Origin: Pseudoalteromonas nigrifaciens
Lineage (GTDB): Bacteria; Pseudomonadota; Gammaproteobacteria; Enterobacterales; Alteromonadaceae
Direction of reading: 5' to 3'
NCBI RefSeq assembly: GCF_002221505.1
Contig: NZ_CP011038.1
Span: 9,732 to 73,731, forward strand
Length of the DNA: 64,000 nucleotides
Shown in pieces: positions 46,527-55,704 of this stretch. The notes below the pieces were generated by a model, which was given only the letters and a program-made list of their open reading frames with translations, did not search any database and had not been told where the DNA came from. The number at the start of each line of letters is the position of its first letter. Position 1 is the first letter of the stretch. The translations under genes and the position numbers were made by a program.

Positions 46527-47597
46527 ATGAAATATTATTTCAATAAAGTTTTTAATTGGTATTTTAAACCAAAGACTTTAGAAAACCGACTTTGGAAGTT
46601 AGCTCTGCTTCTTCTATCAACAGGAATCTGTGGTGGGCTATATAGTGCAATTAATGTGACTTGGAAGTACTCTGACACACAGAGTATAAGTACAGGGTAT
46701 TCTACGCAAGATTCAGTAACCGCCATGATTACATACTCAGCTTTTTTAATAGGTATTATATCAGCTTTTCTGGCATCTTATTTAGGTTTTAAACGTGAGC
46801 GACGAAATCCAAATATATTCATTGAGCACATAGGCCTTAGATATCCCAAAAATCAAAGTTTAACCGAAGCAGCAAAAAAGAAAACAGGGCTAGGAAGTAG
46901 TCTATACATAGACATATCAAATTATTATAATCAGGGGCTATTAGTTTCAAATAAACAGGCTTTAGACTATTCCCTTGCTTGTTTCAAAAACACGTTCTCG
47001 AATTTGATGCGAAATGCAGATACAACCAATGTCACATTGCACTATGGTGGTACACCATCTGTTCCTATTGGTTTCGTACTTGGACACTCTATAGGTAATA
47101 CTTCTAAAGTTTCTTTATGGGATTTTGATCGCGATAAATCAGAGTGGTATGCCCTTGAAGACACCCCATCAGACTTGAATGTTCCAATTATAAATTGGGA
47201 GGATTATAAGAAAACAGAAGATGTTTGTTTACTAATGGGAATTTCTTTTGAAGTTTCTCATCAACAAGTTGGTAGTTTATTAAATGGAAGAGGTATTGTA
47301 TCCGTAAGTATGCCTGAAGTTAAGTATGACAGTATGTCTAGCCTTGATAAAATCGAGGGGTTTCAGCAGAAGTTTAGAGAGATTTTGAAAACATTTAATA
47401 CTGATGGAGTTAAGCGAGTTCATATATTTTGTGCCGCGCAGTCATCATTTAATTTCGCAATGGGACGACAAGTTGAGCGCAACCATCCAGAATGCATAGT
47501 TTATGAATACGTCAATAACTCAGATCAAACTACTCAATATCCCTGGGGCGTTTTATTTAACGTTCAAGGACAAGAACCTTCTATTATCGAAACATAG
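46527..47597 (+). CDS. CBASS effector, two-TM SAVED protein (Cap14-like)
   Basis: Two membrane helices at about 23-43 (WKLALLLLSTGICGGLYSA) and 66-88 (MITYSAFLIGIISAFLASYL) are followed by a SAVED sensor domain ending in VHIFCAAQSSFNFAMGRQVE with CIVYEY, the conserved SAVED core. SAVED binds cyclic nucleotides made by the synthase; TM-SAVED effectors are thought to damage the inner membrane when they bind ligand. The 356 residues fit a 2TM-SAVED protein. It is 15 bp after cap3, the last gene of the operon. Confidence 0.86.
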   Translation: MKYYFNKVFNWYFKPKTLENRLWKLALLLLSTGICGGLYSAINVTWKYSDTQSISTGYSTQDSVTAMITYSAFLIGIISAFLASYLGFKRERRNPNIFIEHIGLRYPKNQSLTEAAKKKTGLGSSLYIDISNYYNQGLLVSNKQALDYSLACFKNTFSNLMRNADTTNVTLHYGGTPSVPIGFVLGHSIGNTSKVSLWDFDRDKSEWYALEDTPSDLNVPIINWEDYKKTEDVCLLMGISFEVSHQQVGSLLNGRGIVSVSMPEVKYDSMSSLDKIEGFQQKFREILKTFNTDGVKRVHIFCAAQSSFNFAMGRQVERNHPECIVYEYVNNSDQTTQYPWGVLFNVQGQEPSIIET

Positions 47598-47932
47598 AGC
47601 GGTAATAGTGAGGGCTGATAAATTTTTATATCGCAAAACCGGATGAACAAAATGCAAAAGCCCCATTATTCTAACTAATAATGGGGCAGAAACGAGTTAC
47701 GGCTGATAGTCGGCTTATGGCACGTAGCGGCCGAAAAAACTAGTCCAAAAAGTTATCAGCCTTACAGTCTCATTTTTATACTTTGTTGTGTAATTTCAAT
47801 CCACGTTGCCCTGCTACACTAAGATACAGTTTTCGTAAACTCACTCCAAATACGTTTGAAATTCATAAATACAACATTTTCTTATACGTCCCTAACAAAC
47901 CGCTCACGGTTTACGAAAAACACCTCATTCCT
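47598..47932. other. Convergent intergenic region between CBASS and hsdR
   Basis: It holds one strong hairpin: GCCCCATTATT (47660-47670) and AATAATGGGGC (47677-47687), followed on the minus strand by CTTTTGCATTTTG. This would act as a bidirectional terminator. No gene was identified; the short ORF here overlaps the 3' end of hsdR and is not convincing. Confidence 0.6.
47660..47687. terminator. Bidirectional terminator between CBASS and hsdR
   Basis: An 11-bp perfect stem with a 6-nt CTAACT loop lies 62 bp past the effector stop. Confidence 0.75.
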
Positions 47933-50821
47933 TTAAAACCCTGCGATAAACGTATCAACAAAGTGTTTAAATTTATCCGTTATTACAGGCAGCATTTTTC
48001 TGCGCTGTAAAAGGCTGGGTTTGGTTTCTAGTACATCAGCAAAGTCATCCCTTAATGGCATTTCGTCACTTAGCTCATAACGCGTTACTAGCTTTTCTAA
48101 GCGTTCTTGGTTTAGCTTTTGCTCGTGGGCAAACTTCTCAAGCTCTAGGCGCTTTTCTTTCTCCCAATAAAGCTCAAACTCTTCATCAACGTCAGCACTG
48201 GCAGGTATACCTTGTAAGTGCTCATCCATAAACTTATCTATAAGTGCTTTTTTACTTAATAAGGTTGGGTCGGTGGCTATCAGGTTTGCTATTACTTGAC
48301 GTTTACGGGCTTTTTCGTCGCCGCTTTCTTCGCCGTGTAACTCTCGTAATAACTGCAAAATATAGGTTACATTTACTATATCACTGTGTAGTAGCTCTAG
48401 TTCAAAATCAACGTCATCTAAAACCGATACTTTCTCTTTACTTGAGTTCTCACGTAGCTGCCTGCCAAGGTCGGCATACTTACTCGTATAATCCTGAAAC
48501 TCTTGCTCGCCCATCGCGGTAGAGTCCATATCAAAGTCAGCAAAGTTGCTTAACATGTTCTTTAAGCGCATAAGCTCACGAAACTGCCTCACAAACAACG
48601 CCTGAGCTTCTTCATCAGGTAAAGTATCAACTGAGTCAACGGTAGGCGTAATTGCTATTAGCGCACCATAGGCGTCGTTAAAATCGGCTAGCAGCTCATT
48701 ATACGAAGGGGTTTCTATATATTCTTTAGGCTGCTTGTTTGAAAACAGTGTAAAAGCAATGTCAGCAGCTTTTTTAAGGTTTCTAAAACACACTATATTA
48801 CCGTGCGATTTAGTTTCACCCAATAATCGGTTGGTGCGCGAGAAGGCCTGCACCAAACCATGATATTTAAGGTTTTTATCAACGTACAACGTATTGAGTT
48901 TTGGGGCATCAAAGCCTGTTAAAAACATATTCACCACCAGCAATATATCAATCTCTTTGGCTTTAACACGCTTAGATATATTTTTGTAGTAGTCATCAAA
49001 TAACTTGCCATCTTTAGTGGAGTAGCTTGTACCAAACATAGCATTGTAGTCGTTAATGAATGAGTCTAACTTATCGCGGCTATGTAGCTTAACGGCTTGC
49101 CCTTCATTTAAATACTTAACAGAGGTTTCTTTAATCCTTGGTGCATCACTATTACCTAGTTCGTATTCTTCCTCTTCATTAGCCTCATAGCTAAATATGG
49201 TGGCAATTTTAAGATTATGTTTTCCCTGTGCCTTTTTCGCTGCAAATAGCTCATAGTATTGAATAAGCTCAGCCACACTTGAAACACAAAACATAGCGTT
49301 AAACTCACGACTATGCGTTTTACGATTATGCTGGGAAATAATGTAATCGGTTATTTTATCTAAGCGCGCAGGAGAGGTTAAAAGCTCTTTGGTGTCGATG
49401 TCTTCAACTTCAATGTCTAGGTTGTTGTTAGAGCCATCTTTGTATTGGTAACGCCCAACATACTCAATAGCAAACTTAAGCACGTTAGCGTCGCGTATCG
49501 CATCCACAATTACATACGGGTGTAGGCATTCACCAAACAAATCTTTAGTGGTGCGCTTAACTGAATTTTTAGCAACGGCATTGTCGGCAAATATAGGCGT
49601 ACCCGTAAAACCAAACAACTGCGCGTTATTAAAAAATTCGGTAATGTTTTTATGCGTATCGCCAAATTGACTGCGGTGGCACTCGTCAAATATAAACACA
49701 ATGCGCTTATCCTGCAGGCTTTGCATTTCTTTTAAGTAGCGCTGTTTAGTCACCACGTTATTAAGCTTTTGTAGTGTAGTTACCACCAGCTTAGTATTAC
49801 GGTTTTGGTTAACTTTTCTGCCTTTCATAGGCTTATCTAACAGCTGGTGGAACAACATACTTGTGTTGTCAGTGCTGTCTACAGAGCCCTTTACAAACGC
49901 ATTAAACTCAAGCGCTGTTTGGTAGTCTAGGTCTTTACGGTCAACTACAAACACAACTTTATCAACCTCACTCAGAGAGGTCATAATCTGTGCGGCTTTA
50001 AACGAGGTTAATGTTTTACCTGAGCCCGTTGTATGCCAAATATAGCCATTATCAGTTGTGGTTTTAACTTGCTCTACAATCGCCTCAACTGCATAAAACT
50101 GGTACGGCCTAAGCACCATTAAGTACTTACCTGTTTCATTAAGCACAATGTACTTAGTGAGCATATGCGTTAGGTGGGAAGGCGTTAAAAACGCTTCGGC
50201 AAAGTCATGCAACTGGCTTATTTTATTGTTTTCGCTATCAGTCCAGTCAAAGGTTTGCTTAGCCGACATTTCACTGTTGTTAGAAAAGTACTGGCTATTA
50301 ACTCCATTCGACATAACAAACAGCTGCACATAGTTAAACAAACCATGGTTGGCATGAAACGAATGCTTTTGATAACGCTTAATTTGGTTAAACGCTTCTT
50401 TTAGTTCAATACCACGGCGCTTTAATTCTACTTGTACCAGCGGAAAACCATTCACTAATAGCGTTACATCGTATCGGTTAGTGTACGTGCCCTTTATCGT
50501 TATTTGCTGAGCTACCTGAAAGCTGTTTTGCTGCGGATCATCGAACAACAAGGTTAAGTGCATGCTGTCGCCATCATCAAGTGCTACATCAAGCTGGTCG
50601 CGCAGTATTTTGGCTTTAGCAAATATATTACCTTTACCAAGCTTACCGAGTATTTGTGTAAACTCAGTATCACTCAGCTTGCAGTTATTTACTTTTTCTA
50701 GCTGGTGTTTAAGGTTAGCTTCAAGAGCGGCGTTATCCTTTAAAACTACGCGCGTAAAACCTTGCTCGCTAAGTTGTGCAATTAAGTCATCTTCTAATTG
50801 TTGTTCACTTTGGTAAGTCAT
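47933..50821 (-). CDS. hsdR: Type I restriction enzyme R subunit
   Basis: HsdR supplies ATP-driven translocation and DNA cleavage to the HsdR2M2S complex. The N-terminal PD-(D/E)XK nuclease shows Asp118 in NRYDVTLL and the Glu132-Lys134 pair in VQVELKRRG. The SF2 motor has Walker A TTGSGKT at 264-270 and the DECH box at 379-382, with FGFTGTPIF after it and QAFSRTNR as motif VI. A helical C-terminal region ends KHFVDTFIAGF. Its 962 residues match R subunits. It is last in the operon, 53 bp after the AlbA_2/ATPase gene. Confidence 0.95.
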   Translation of the reverse strand: MTYQSEQQLEDDLIAQLSEQGFTRVVLKDNAALEANLKHQLEKVNNCKLSDTEFTQILGKLGKGNIFAKAKILRDQLDVALDDGDSMHLTLLFDDPQQNSFQVAQQITIKGTYTNRYDVTLLVNGFPLVQVELKRRGIELKEAFNQIKRYQKHSFHANHGLFNYVQLFVMSNGVNSQYFSNNSEMSAKQTFDWTDSENNKISQLHDFAEAFLTPSHLTHMLTKYIVLNETGKYLMVLRPYQFYAVEAIVEQVKTTTDNGYIWHTTGSGKTLTSFKAAQIMTSLSEVDKVVFVVDRKDLDYQTALEFNAFVKGSVDSTDNTSMLFHQLLDKPMKGRKVNQNRNTKLVVTTLQKLNNVVTKQRYLKEMQSLQDKRIVFIFDECHRSQFGDTHKNITEFFNNAQLFGFTGTPIFADNAVAKNSVKRTTKDLFGECLHPYVIVDAIRDANVLKFAIEYVGRYQYKDGSNNNLDIEVEDIDTKELLTSPARLDKITDYIISQHNRKTHSREFNAMFCVSSVAELIQYYELFAAKKAQGKHNLKIATIFSYEANEEEEYELGNSDAPRIKETSVKYLNEGQAVKLHSRDKLDSFINDYNAMFGTSYSTKDGKLFDDYYKNISKRVKAKEIDILLVVNMFLTGFDAPKLNTLYVDKNLKYHGLVQAFSRTNRLLGETKSHGNIVCFRNLKKAADIAFTLFSNKQPKEYIETPSYNELLADFNDAYGALIAITPTVDSVDTLPDEEAQALFVRQFRELMRLKNMLSNFADFDMDSTAMGEQEFQDYTSKYADLGRQLRENSSKEKVSVLDDVDFELELLHSDIVNVTYILQLLRELHGEESGDEKARKRQVIANLIATDPTLLSKKALIDKFMDEHLQGIPASADVDEEFELYWEKEKRLELEKFAHEQKLNQERLEKLVTRYELSDEMPLRDDFADVLETKPSLLQRRKMLPVITDKFKHFVDTFIAGF

Positions 50822-50874
50822 TATATCTACAATTCCTTGGTACTAGCCTTATGCAATACATTCATAGCTTGTTG

Positions 50875-52860
50875 CTAATCTTTGTGTAACTTATAACCCT
50901 GTTCTGGGTGGTTCGGTATTGTTGGATAGGCCAAAAATAATACCTGCTCTTTAACCATCTCACGTAAGTAATTCTTTCTCAATGTATCTGTATTCATGTT
51001 AAGCAATTGCGCTATATCGCTAAGCCTTAAGCAATTAGGAGCCGACTTAGTACATAAATCAATTATCGCTTTTTGTACATCAGGCTTTTGTTTACGTCCT
51101 GAATTTTGGGCAATAGGCGATGCTATTTCTTTGAGTTCAAGCCAAAAGTTAGAAGCACTTAAATCGAACTCCGGCACTGGCGGATTGAGCTCCGGCACTA
51201 ACTCCGGCACTGGCGGGTTAAGCTCCGGCATTGGCTCTGTTAAGTCCGGCACTTCATTAATTTTTTTACTACCAATCAAGGGCAACGCTGCCTGACTAGG
51301 TGATAATACAAAGCTAATGTTCCTACCAGCCTCATTGTCTGGCGTTGGCACTTCTATCCCTTTTAAATGATATATCTTGCCTCGGTGCTGGCCTGCCGAC
51401 TCCAAGTACCCTGCATTAACTAACTGACTTAACGCAAGTGTCACTTCTCTCGTATGCTCTGAAGTGAGCGAACAAATACGCTCGTGGTTAAACCATGACT
51501 CAGTAATAGCGGTCATTAAAATGGTGCGTTTTAGCTCGCTTAGTTTGTTATAACCTTCACCATACGTTTCAATTAGGCGTTGGTGTAACTCTGGCGATAC
51601 CATGTTTACCATACGCAACTCTAATAAGGTTTGGTTTAACTCGTCTTTTTCGTACAAATGTGGGGGCTGCCAGTTTTGCGCTTTACAATTACTGTATATT
51701 TTAGGAATACCCGAGCCTGCTTTTTCACTCAAACCAATATTTAAAAACATTTGATGAATAGCGGGATTACGGCACTGGCTATTACCGCCTGCTTTAGCTT
51801 CATGTACAGGCACTCGCATAAGCCCTGCATTTCTAAAGCCGATAAAGTCAGGGTGTTTTTCAATTAAAATATTACTTTCGGTACTAAAGTCTGCATGTGC
51901 GAGTGTATTAACAAGTGCTTCACGAATAGCCTCATGCGCTGGGGTTGTATCTTGCCGTTGCCCGCCATCGGTTAGGTTAAAGCCTACTTTTAAATCTACC
52001 GTGAGCTTACGGTAAACCTTACGATAAAAGTCAAAAGCATTTCCCGACCAAGAACCATCGGTATAAATTCGGTCTATCCAGCGGTGTGTACTGTCGTCTT
52101 TTTCTTGATAATCGAGTGCAAAACTTGGTAGTGCGTCTTGAATCGCATCCCACTTACCAAACATTACCAGGCCTGCAAGGGTTAAGCCTGCCTTGCCTGT
52201 TGCGCGGTCTTTTTGCCAGCCACGTATTGAACGCAAAAACTCTTGGTCGCTTAATTCTAAAAAAGGATGTTGTGGTTTGGCGTCAATAAACATTTGCCTG
52301 TAAATACGCAAGCTTTCGGGGTCTATATCGTCTAAGGTAAAGTGCTCTAAAATGCGGTTATCACGCACTTCCTCTTGCTCTGCCAGCATTTTATTTACTG
52401 CCGGTGGCAAACACTTTTGATCGGCCTCGTAACGGCGCTGATAGGTCCCATTAAGTGGGTTTGCATTCATAAATACAGGGCGGCTTTGCCGCGGAGCGCG
52501 CGGCACAGTAATCGCAATAACCGACTGGCCTTCAAGTGTTTCAATCCGTACGTCGCTTTCGCTGAGTAAATTAACACTCACTTTATTTGGGTTGTTAACC
52601 GTATCCCAAATATTCTTAATTAGCGGCGCGGGGTTTGTTATACCCTCAACCGTAAACGTGCCTTTTTTTTCTTTAATGCCCAATAAAATTAAGCCACCAC
52701 GGGTATTGGCAAACGCGCTATAGGTTTCCCACATATCGTTAGGCACTGCACCATGGCCATCGCGGCCACTCGCCTGCTTACACTCAACCTCTACGCTTTC
52801 TTGCAAAGTTTGAATATCAATAATATTCGCTATTGGGTTGTCGTTAATTTTATTAGTCAT
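50875..52860 (-). CDS. AlbA_2 (Schlafen-like) / ATP-binding regulator-like protein
   Basis: This 661-residue protein has an N-terminal AlbA_2 domain (ESVEVECKQASGRDGHGA, YSAFANTRGGLILLGIKE) and a C-terminal HATPase_c_4-type region (IREALVNTLAHADFSTESNI, NIGLSEKAGSGIPKIY). Winged-helix segments follow near 450-500 and at the end (IAQLLNMNTDTLRKNYL). Between them, at about 560-580, is a Pro-Glu repeat (PELNPPVPELVPELNPPVPE). Such proteins are called RNA-binding or transcriptional-regulator-like, and many lie inside type I RM operons. It starts 6 bp after hsdS. It may regulate the operon or be a defence accessory. Confidence 0.82.
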   Translation of the reverse strand: MTNKINDNPIANIIDIQTLQESVEVECKQASGRDGHGAVPNDMWETYSAFANTRGGLILLGIKEKKGTFTVEGITNPAPLIKNIWDTVNNPNKVSVNLLSESDVRIETLEGQSVIAITVPRAPRQSRPVFMNANPLNGTYQRRYEADQKCLPPAVNKMLAEQEEVRDNRILEHFTLDDIDPESLRIYRQMFIDAKPQHPFLELSDQEFLRSIRGWQKDRATGKAGLTLAGLVMFGKWDAIQDALPSFALDYQEKDDSTHRWIDRIYTDGSWSGNAFDFYRKVYRKLTVDLKVGFNLTDGGQRQDTTPAHEAIREALVNTLAHADFSTESNILIEKHPDFIGFRNAGLMRVPVHEAKAGGNSQCRNPAIHQMFLNIGLSEKAGSGIPKIYSNCKAQNWQPPHLYEKDELNQTLLELRMVNMVSPELHQRLIETYGEGYNKLSELKRTILMTAITESWFNHERICSLTSEHTREVTLALSQLVNAGYLESAGQHRGKIYHLKGIEVPTPDNEAGRNISFVLSPSQAALPLIGSKKINEVPDLTEPMPELNPPVPELVPELNPPVPEFDLSASNFWLELKEIASPIAQNSGRKQKPDVQKAIIDLCTKSAPNCLRLSDIAQLLNMNTDTLRKNYLREMVKEQVLFLAYPTIPNHPEQGYKLHKD

Positions 52861-52866
52861 TATTTC

Positions 52867-54090
52867 TCACACAAACATTTGCTGTAGTAAGCCTTTTTTA
52901 AATAGCTTAGTTTGTTCAATTTGATCGTTAACAGCGTTTATTTTTTTATCGAGCGATTGTAAGGATTGCGCTATTTTTTGCTGCTCAGCTTCGCAAGGTA
53001 TTTCAACTTTTAAGCTTTTTAAATGTGTTGAATATAAATGAATTACTGAACTACCTTGAGATAATGAAGCTATTTCTCGCTTCTTGGCCGAGTTAAAATA
53101 ATAAGATAAAAAAACTCCATTTAACGGAGTCCGTATAACAGTTAGATCACCGCTATAAGCTACACCACTTAACTTTACACATGCTGCGGTTGCAATGTCC
53201 CATTGAGTTTCACCTGATGATGGGACTATAACGTCATTTGCTTTACTAAAAAGTAAACTCTTTATCGGTAAACTTGTTGCAGAAACAACTGATTCTATAA
53301 CCTCACCGTAAGTAGTATACAGTTCACCATAACGAATACAGGGAGTTATACCATCAATTGATATATCAGCTTTCGATATACTCTTACCTTTTGTAAAAGT
53401 AGCTATATCACCTAACAACTTTTCTTCCCACTCAGGAAAAGCGTTTCCATCATCGTCTTTAAAACGAATTTGTTGGCTAAAAATTTGTTGCATTACGCCT
53501 TTTTTATAGTCTTTTAATAAGCGGTGCTTTTCAGTTAGCTGGCTGATTTTAGTATCAACTGAAGTGAGGAAGTTAGCTATTTTTTGTTGTTCTAAGCTCG
53601 ACTTAGGAAAGTGAGCTTTGTATGTTCGTAAATAATCTGTAGTAACACGTTTCTGTCCTGCTGAACCTTGCATATTCTGTTCACCAACAAAACGAAACTT
53701 AGGTGTACTCAATAAATAATGTATAAATGATGGTGAGTTACCTTCTTTTGCTCTTAGAACATGGAATTCAGTGCTACCGAAACCGACACCATTAACGAGA
53801 CCTTGCAATAAAGCCCCTTTACCATTTTCAAAGCAAGGTGTAATTTTAGCAAAAATCGCATCCCCATCTTGAAAACCTGTAAAACCTTTGCAATAGCTCT
53901 CGTACAGAACAGTTTCAGAGTAAGAAAGCTTAGCCTCTTCTGTTACTGCATTCATAGGTATAAATGAAACCTTACCATCAACTGGTTCAATAGGTTTTGG
54001 TGGATTTATATAGCAGAAGTGAGATAGTTTATTTTCACTCCAGTCACTTTGAAAACATTGAAACCTAAGTTTAGGTATTACTGCGCTCAT
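52867..54090 (-). CDS. hsdS: Type I restriction enzyme S (specificity) subunit
   Basis: HsdS chooses the bipartite DNA target. Two target-recognition domains lie at about 1-170 and 215-370, each followed by a conserved coiled-coil spacer: EQQKIANFLTSVDTKISQLT and EQQKIAQSLQSLDKKINAVN, with the paired tails GVMQQIFSQQIRF and GLLQQMFV. Its 407 residues are typical. It overlaps hsdM by 4 bp (ATGA). The recognition sequence cannot be read from the protein. Confidence 0.95.
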   Translation of the reverse strand: MSAVIPKLRFQCFQSDWSENKLSHFCYINPPKPIEPVDGKVSFIPMNAVTEEAKLSYSETVLYESYCKGFTGFQDGDAIFAKITPCFENGKGALLQGLVNGVGFGSTEFHVLRAKEGNSPSFIHYLLSTPKFRFVGEQNMQGSAGQKRVTTDYLRTYKAHFPKSSLEQQKIANFLTSVDTKISQLTEKHRLLKDYKKGVMQQIFSQQIRFKDDDGNAFPEWEEKLLGDIATFTKGKSISKADISIDGITPCIRYGELYTTYGEVIESVVSATSLPIKSLLFSKANDVIVPSSGETQWDIATAACVKLSGVAYSGDLTVIRTPLNGVFLSYYFNSAKKREIASLSQGSSVIHLYSTHLKSLKVEIPCEAEQQKIAQSLQSLDKKINAVNDQIEQTKLFKKGLLQQMFV

Positions 54091-55658
54091 TTTACTATCC
54101 CAAATGGAATTTCAACCCCTAGCTCATCACAAAAATCAGCAATTATTTTATCCGTTTCAAGCATCGCTTTATCATTTGCCACCAGCTGCTGCGCAACCTC
54201 TCTCAAATCAACAAGCGCTTCATCTTCAAAGGTATCTACGTAACGCGGAATATTAAGGTTGTAATCGTTCTCTGCTAAATCGGTTTGTGTAGCTGCGAAC
54301 GCATATTTATCAATAAAATCGCGTTTGCTTACGGCATCTAAAATGCGTTGTAAGTCTTCCTCGCTCATTACGTTGTTGTTAGTGCCTTTTTCAAAGTGAT
54401 TACTGGCATCTATAAACAATACATTATCGTCAGCTTTACGGTGTTTTTTTAGCACCAACACACAAGTAGGAATAGACGTGCCAAAAAAGATATTAGCAGG
54501 TAAGCCTATTACCATATCAAGGTAGTTTTTTTCTTTAATAAGGTGTTTACGTATATGCCCTTCGGCAGCACCACGAAACAACACGCCATGCGGTAATACC
54601 ACCGCCATTGTGCCGTTGTCGGCAAGCTGGTGGATCATGTGTTGTACAAAAGCAAAGTCGGCTTTGCCTTTTGGTGCCAGCTTGCCGTAGTCGGCAAAGC
54701 GCTCGTTATTCATGTGTAGCGGGTTGGCAGACCAGTCCGCCGAAAATGGCGGATTAGCTACCACAGCACTAAAGCGTTGCTCAAAGTGTGCGGGAACTTC
54801 TAACGTGTCGTCGTTTTGAATGTCGAACCTTGTGTAATGCACGTCGTGCATAATCATGTTCATACGGGCTAGGTTGTAAGTACTTGGGTTTTGCTCTTGT
54901 CCGTAAAACTTTAAATCGGGGTTATTAGCTTCTTTTGCAACACGTAACAACAATGAGCCAGAGCCACAGGTAGGATCGTAAACCGATTTAATGTGCGGGT
55001 TATTTAAAGTTACTAATTTTGCTAATAACTTAGATACCATTTGCGGAGTATAAAACTCACCTGCTTTTTTACCCGCGCCACTAGCAAACATACCAATAAG
55101 GTATTCGTAAGCATCGCCAAGTATGTCTATTTCGCTACTTTCTAGGTGAAAGTCGATGTTATCAAGGTGCTCTAATACTTTGGCTATTAACTTATTACGC
55201 GCATCCGGTGTTTTACCTAGTTTGTTAGAGGTTAGGTCTAGGTCATCAAACAAACCGTTAAAGTCATCAGCGCTGTCTACGCCCATAGTACTTTGCTCAA
55301 TATGGTTAAGCACGTTGGTTACATCATCAAGTATAAACTTATCGTTAGCACCGCGTTCAGCAAGTACATGAAAAAGCTCTGCAGGTTTTAAAAAGTAGCC
55401 AAGCTTATCAAGTGTCTCTTCTTTTACAGCTTCAAGGTACTCTTGGCCCTCTGCTGTTGTTTCGTCAATTTTAGCAAATACAATACCGTCTTCACTCAGT
55501 AGCTGATCGGCATAAGTGTTGAGCTTGTCAGAAAGATACTTATAAAAAATAAGCCCAAGTATGTAATCGCGAAAGTCATCAGCCGACATATTGCCACGTA
55601 AGCTGTTAGCGATATTCCAAAGCTGCTTTTTTAATTCTTGTTGGTGTTGTTGAACCAT
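54087..55658 (-). CDS. hsdM: Type I restriction enzyme M (N6-adenine methyltransferase) subunit
   Basis: HsdM methylates adenine in the HsdS target with S-adenosylmethionine. The N-terminal helical HsdM_N domain (LWNIANSLRGNMSADDFRDY) precedes the catalytic domain with the SAM motif DPTCGSG at 228-234 and the catalytic NPPF at 302-305. Its 523 residues are usual. It is immediately upstream of hsdS, with translational coupling, and 46 bp after the fusion gene at 55705-58056. Confidence 0.96.
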   Translation of the reverse strand: MVQQHQQELKKQLWNIANSLRGNMSADDFRDYILGLIFYKYLSDKLNTYADQLLSEDGIVFAKIDETTAEGQEYLEAVKEETLDKLGYFLKPAELFHVLAERGANDKFILDDVTNVLNHIEQSTMGVDSADDFNGLFDDLDLTSNKLGKTPDARNKLIAKVLEHLDNIDFHLESSEIDILGDAYEYLIGMFASGAGKKAGEFYTPQMVSKLLAKLVTLNNPHIKSVYDPTCGSGSLLLRVAKEANNPDLKFYGQEQNPSTYNLARMNMIMHDVHYTRFDIQNDDTLEVPAHFEQRFSAVVANPPFSADWSANPLHMNNERFADYGKLAPKGKADFAFVQHMIHQLADNGTMAVVLPHGVLFRGAAEGHIRKHLIKEKNYLDMVIGLPANIFFGTSIPTCVLVLKKHRKADDNVLFIDASNHFEKGTNNNVMSEEDLQRILDAVSKRDFIDKYAFAATQTDLAENDYNLNIPRYVDTFEDEALVDLREVAQQLVANDKAMLETDKIIADFCDELGVEIPFGIVK

Positions 55659-55704
55659 TAATCTAATCTCTTTATTTTAATAGGCGACTTATGAGCCGAT
55701 TTAA

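Noticed and set aside
47783..48010. 75-codon ORF between CBASS and hsdR
   Set aside because: It overlaps the 3' end of hsdR on the opposite strand, has no ribosome site and no recognisable motif.
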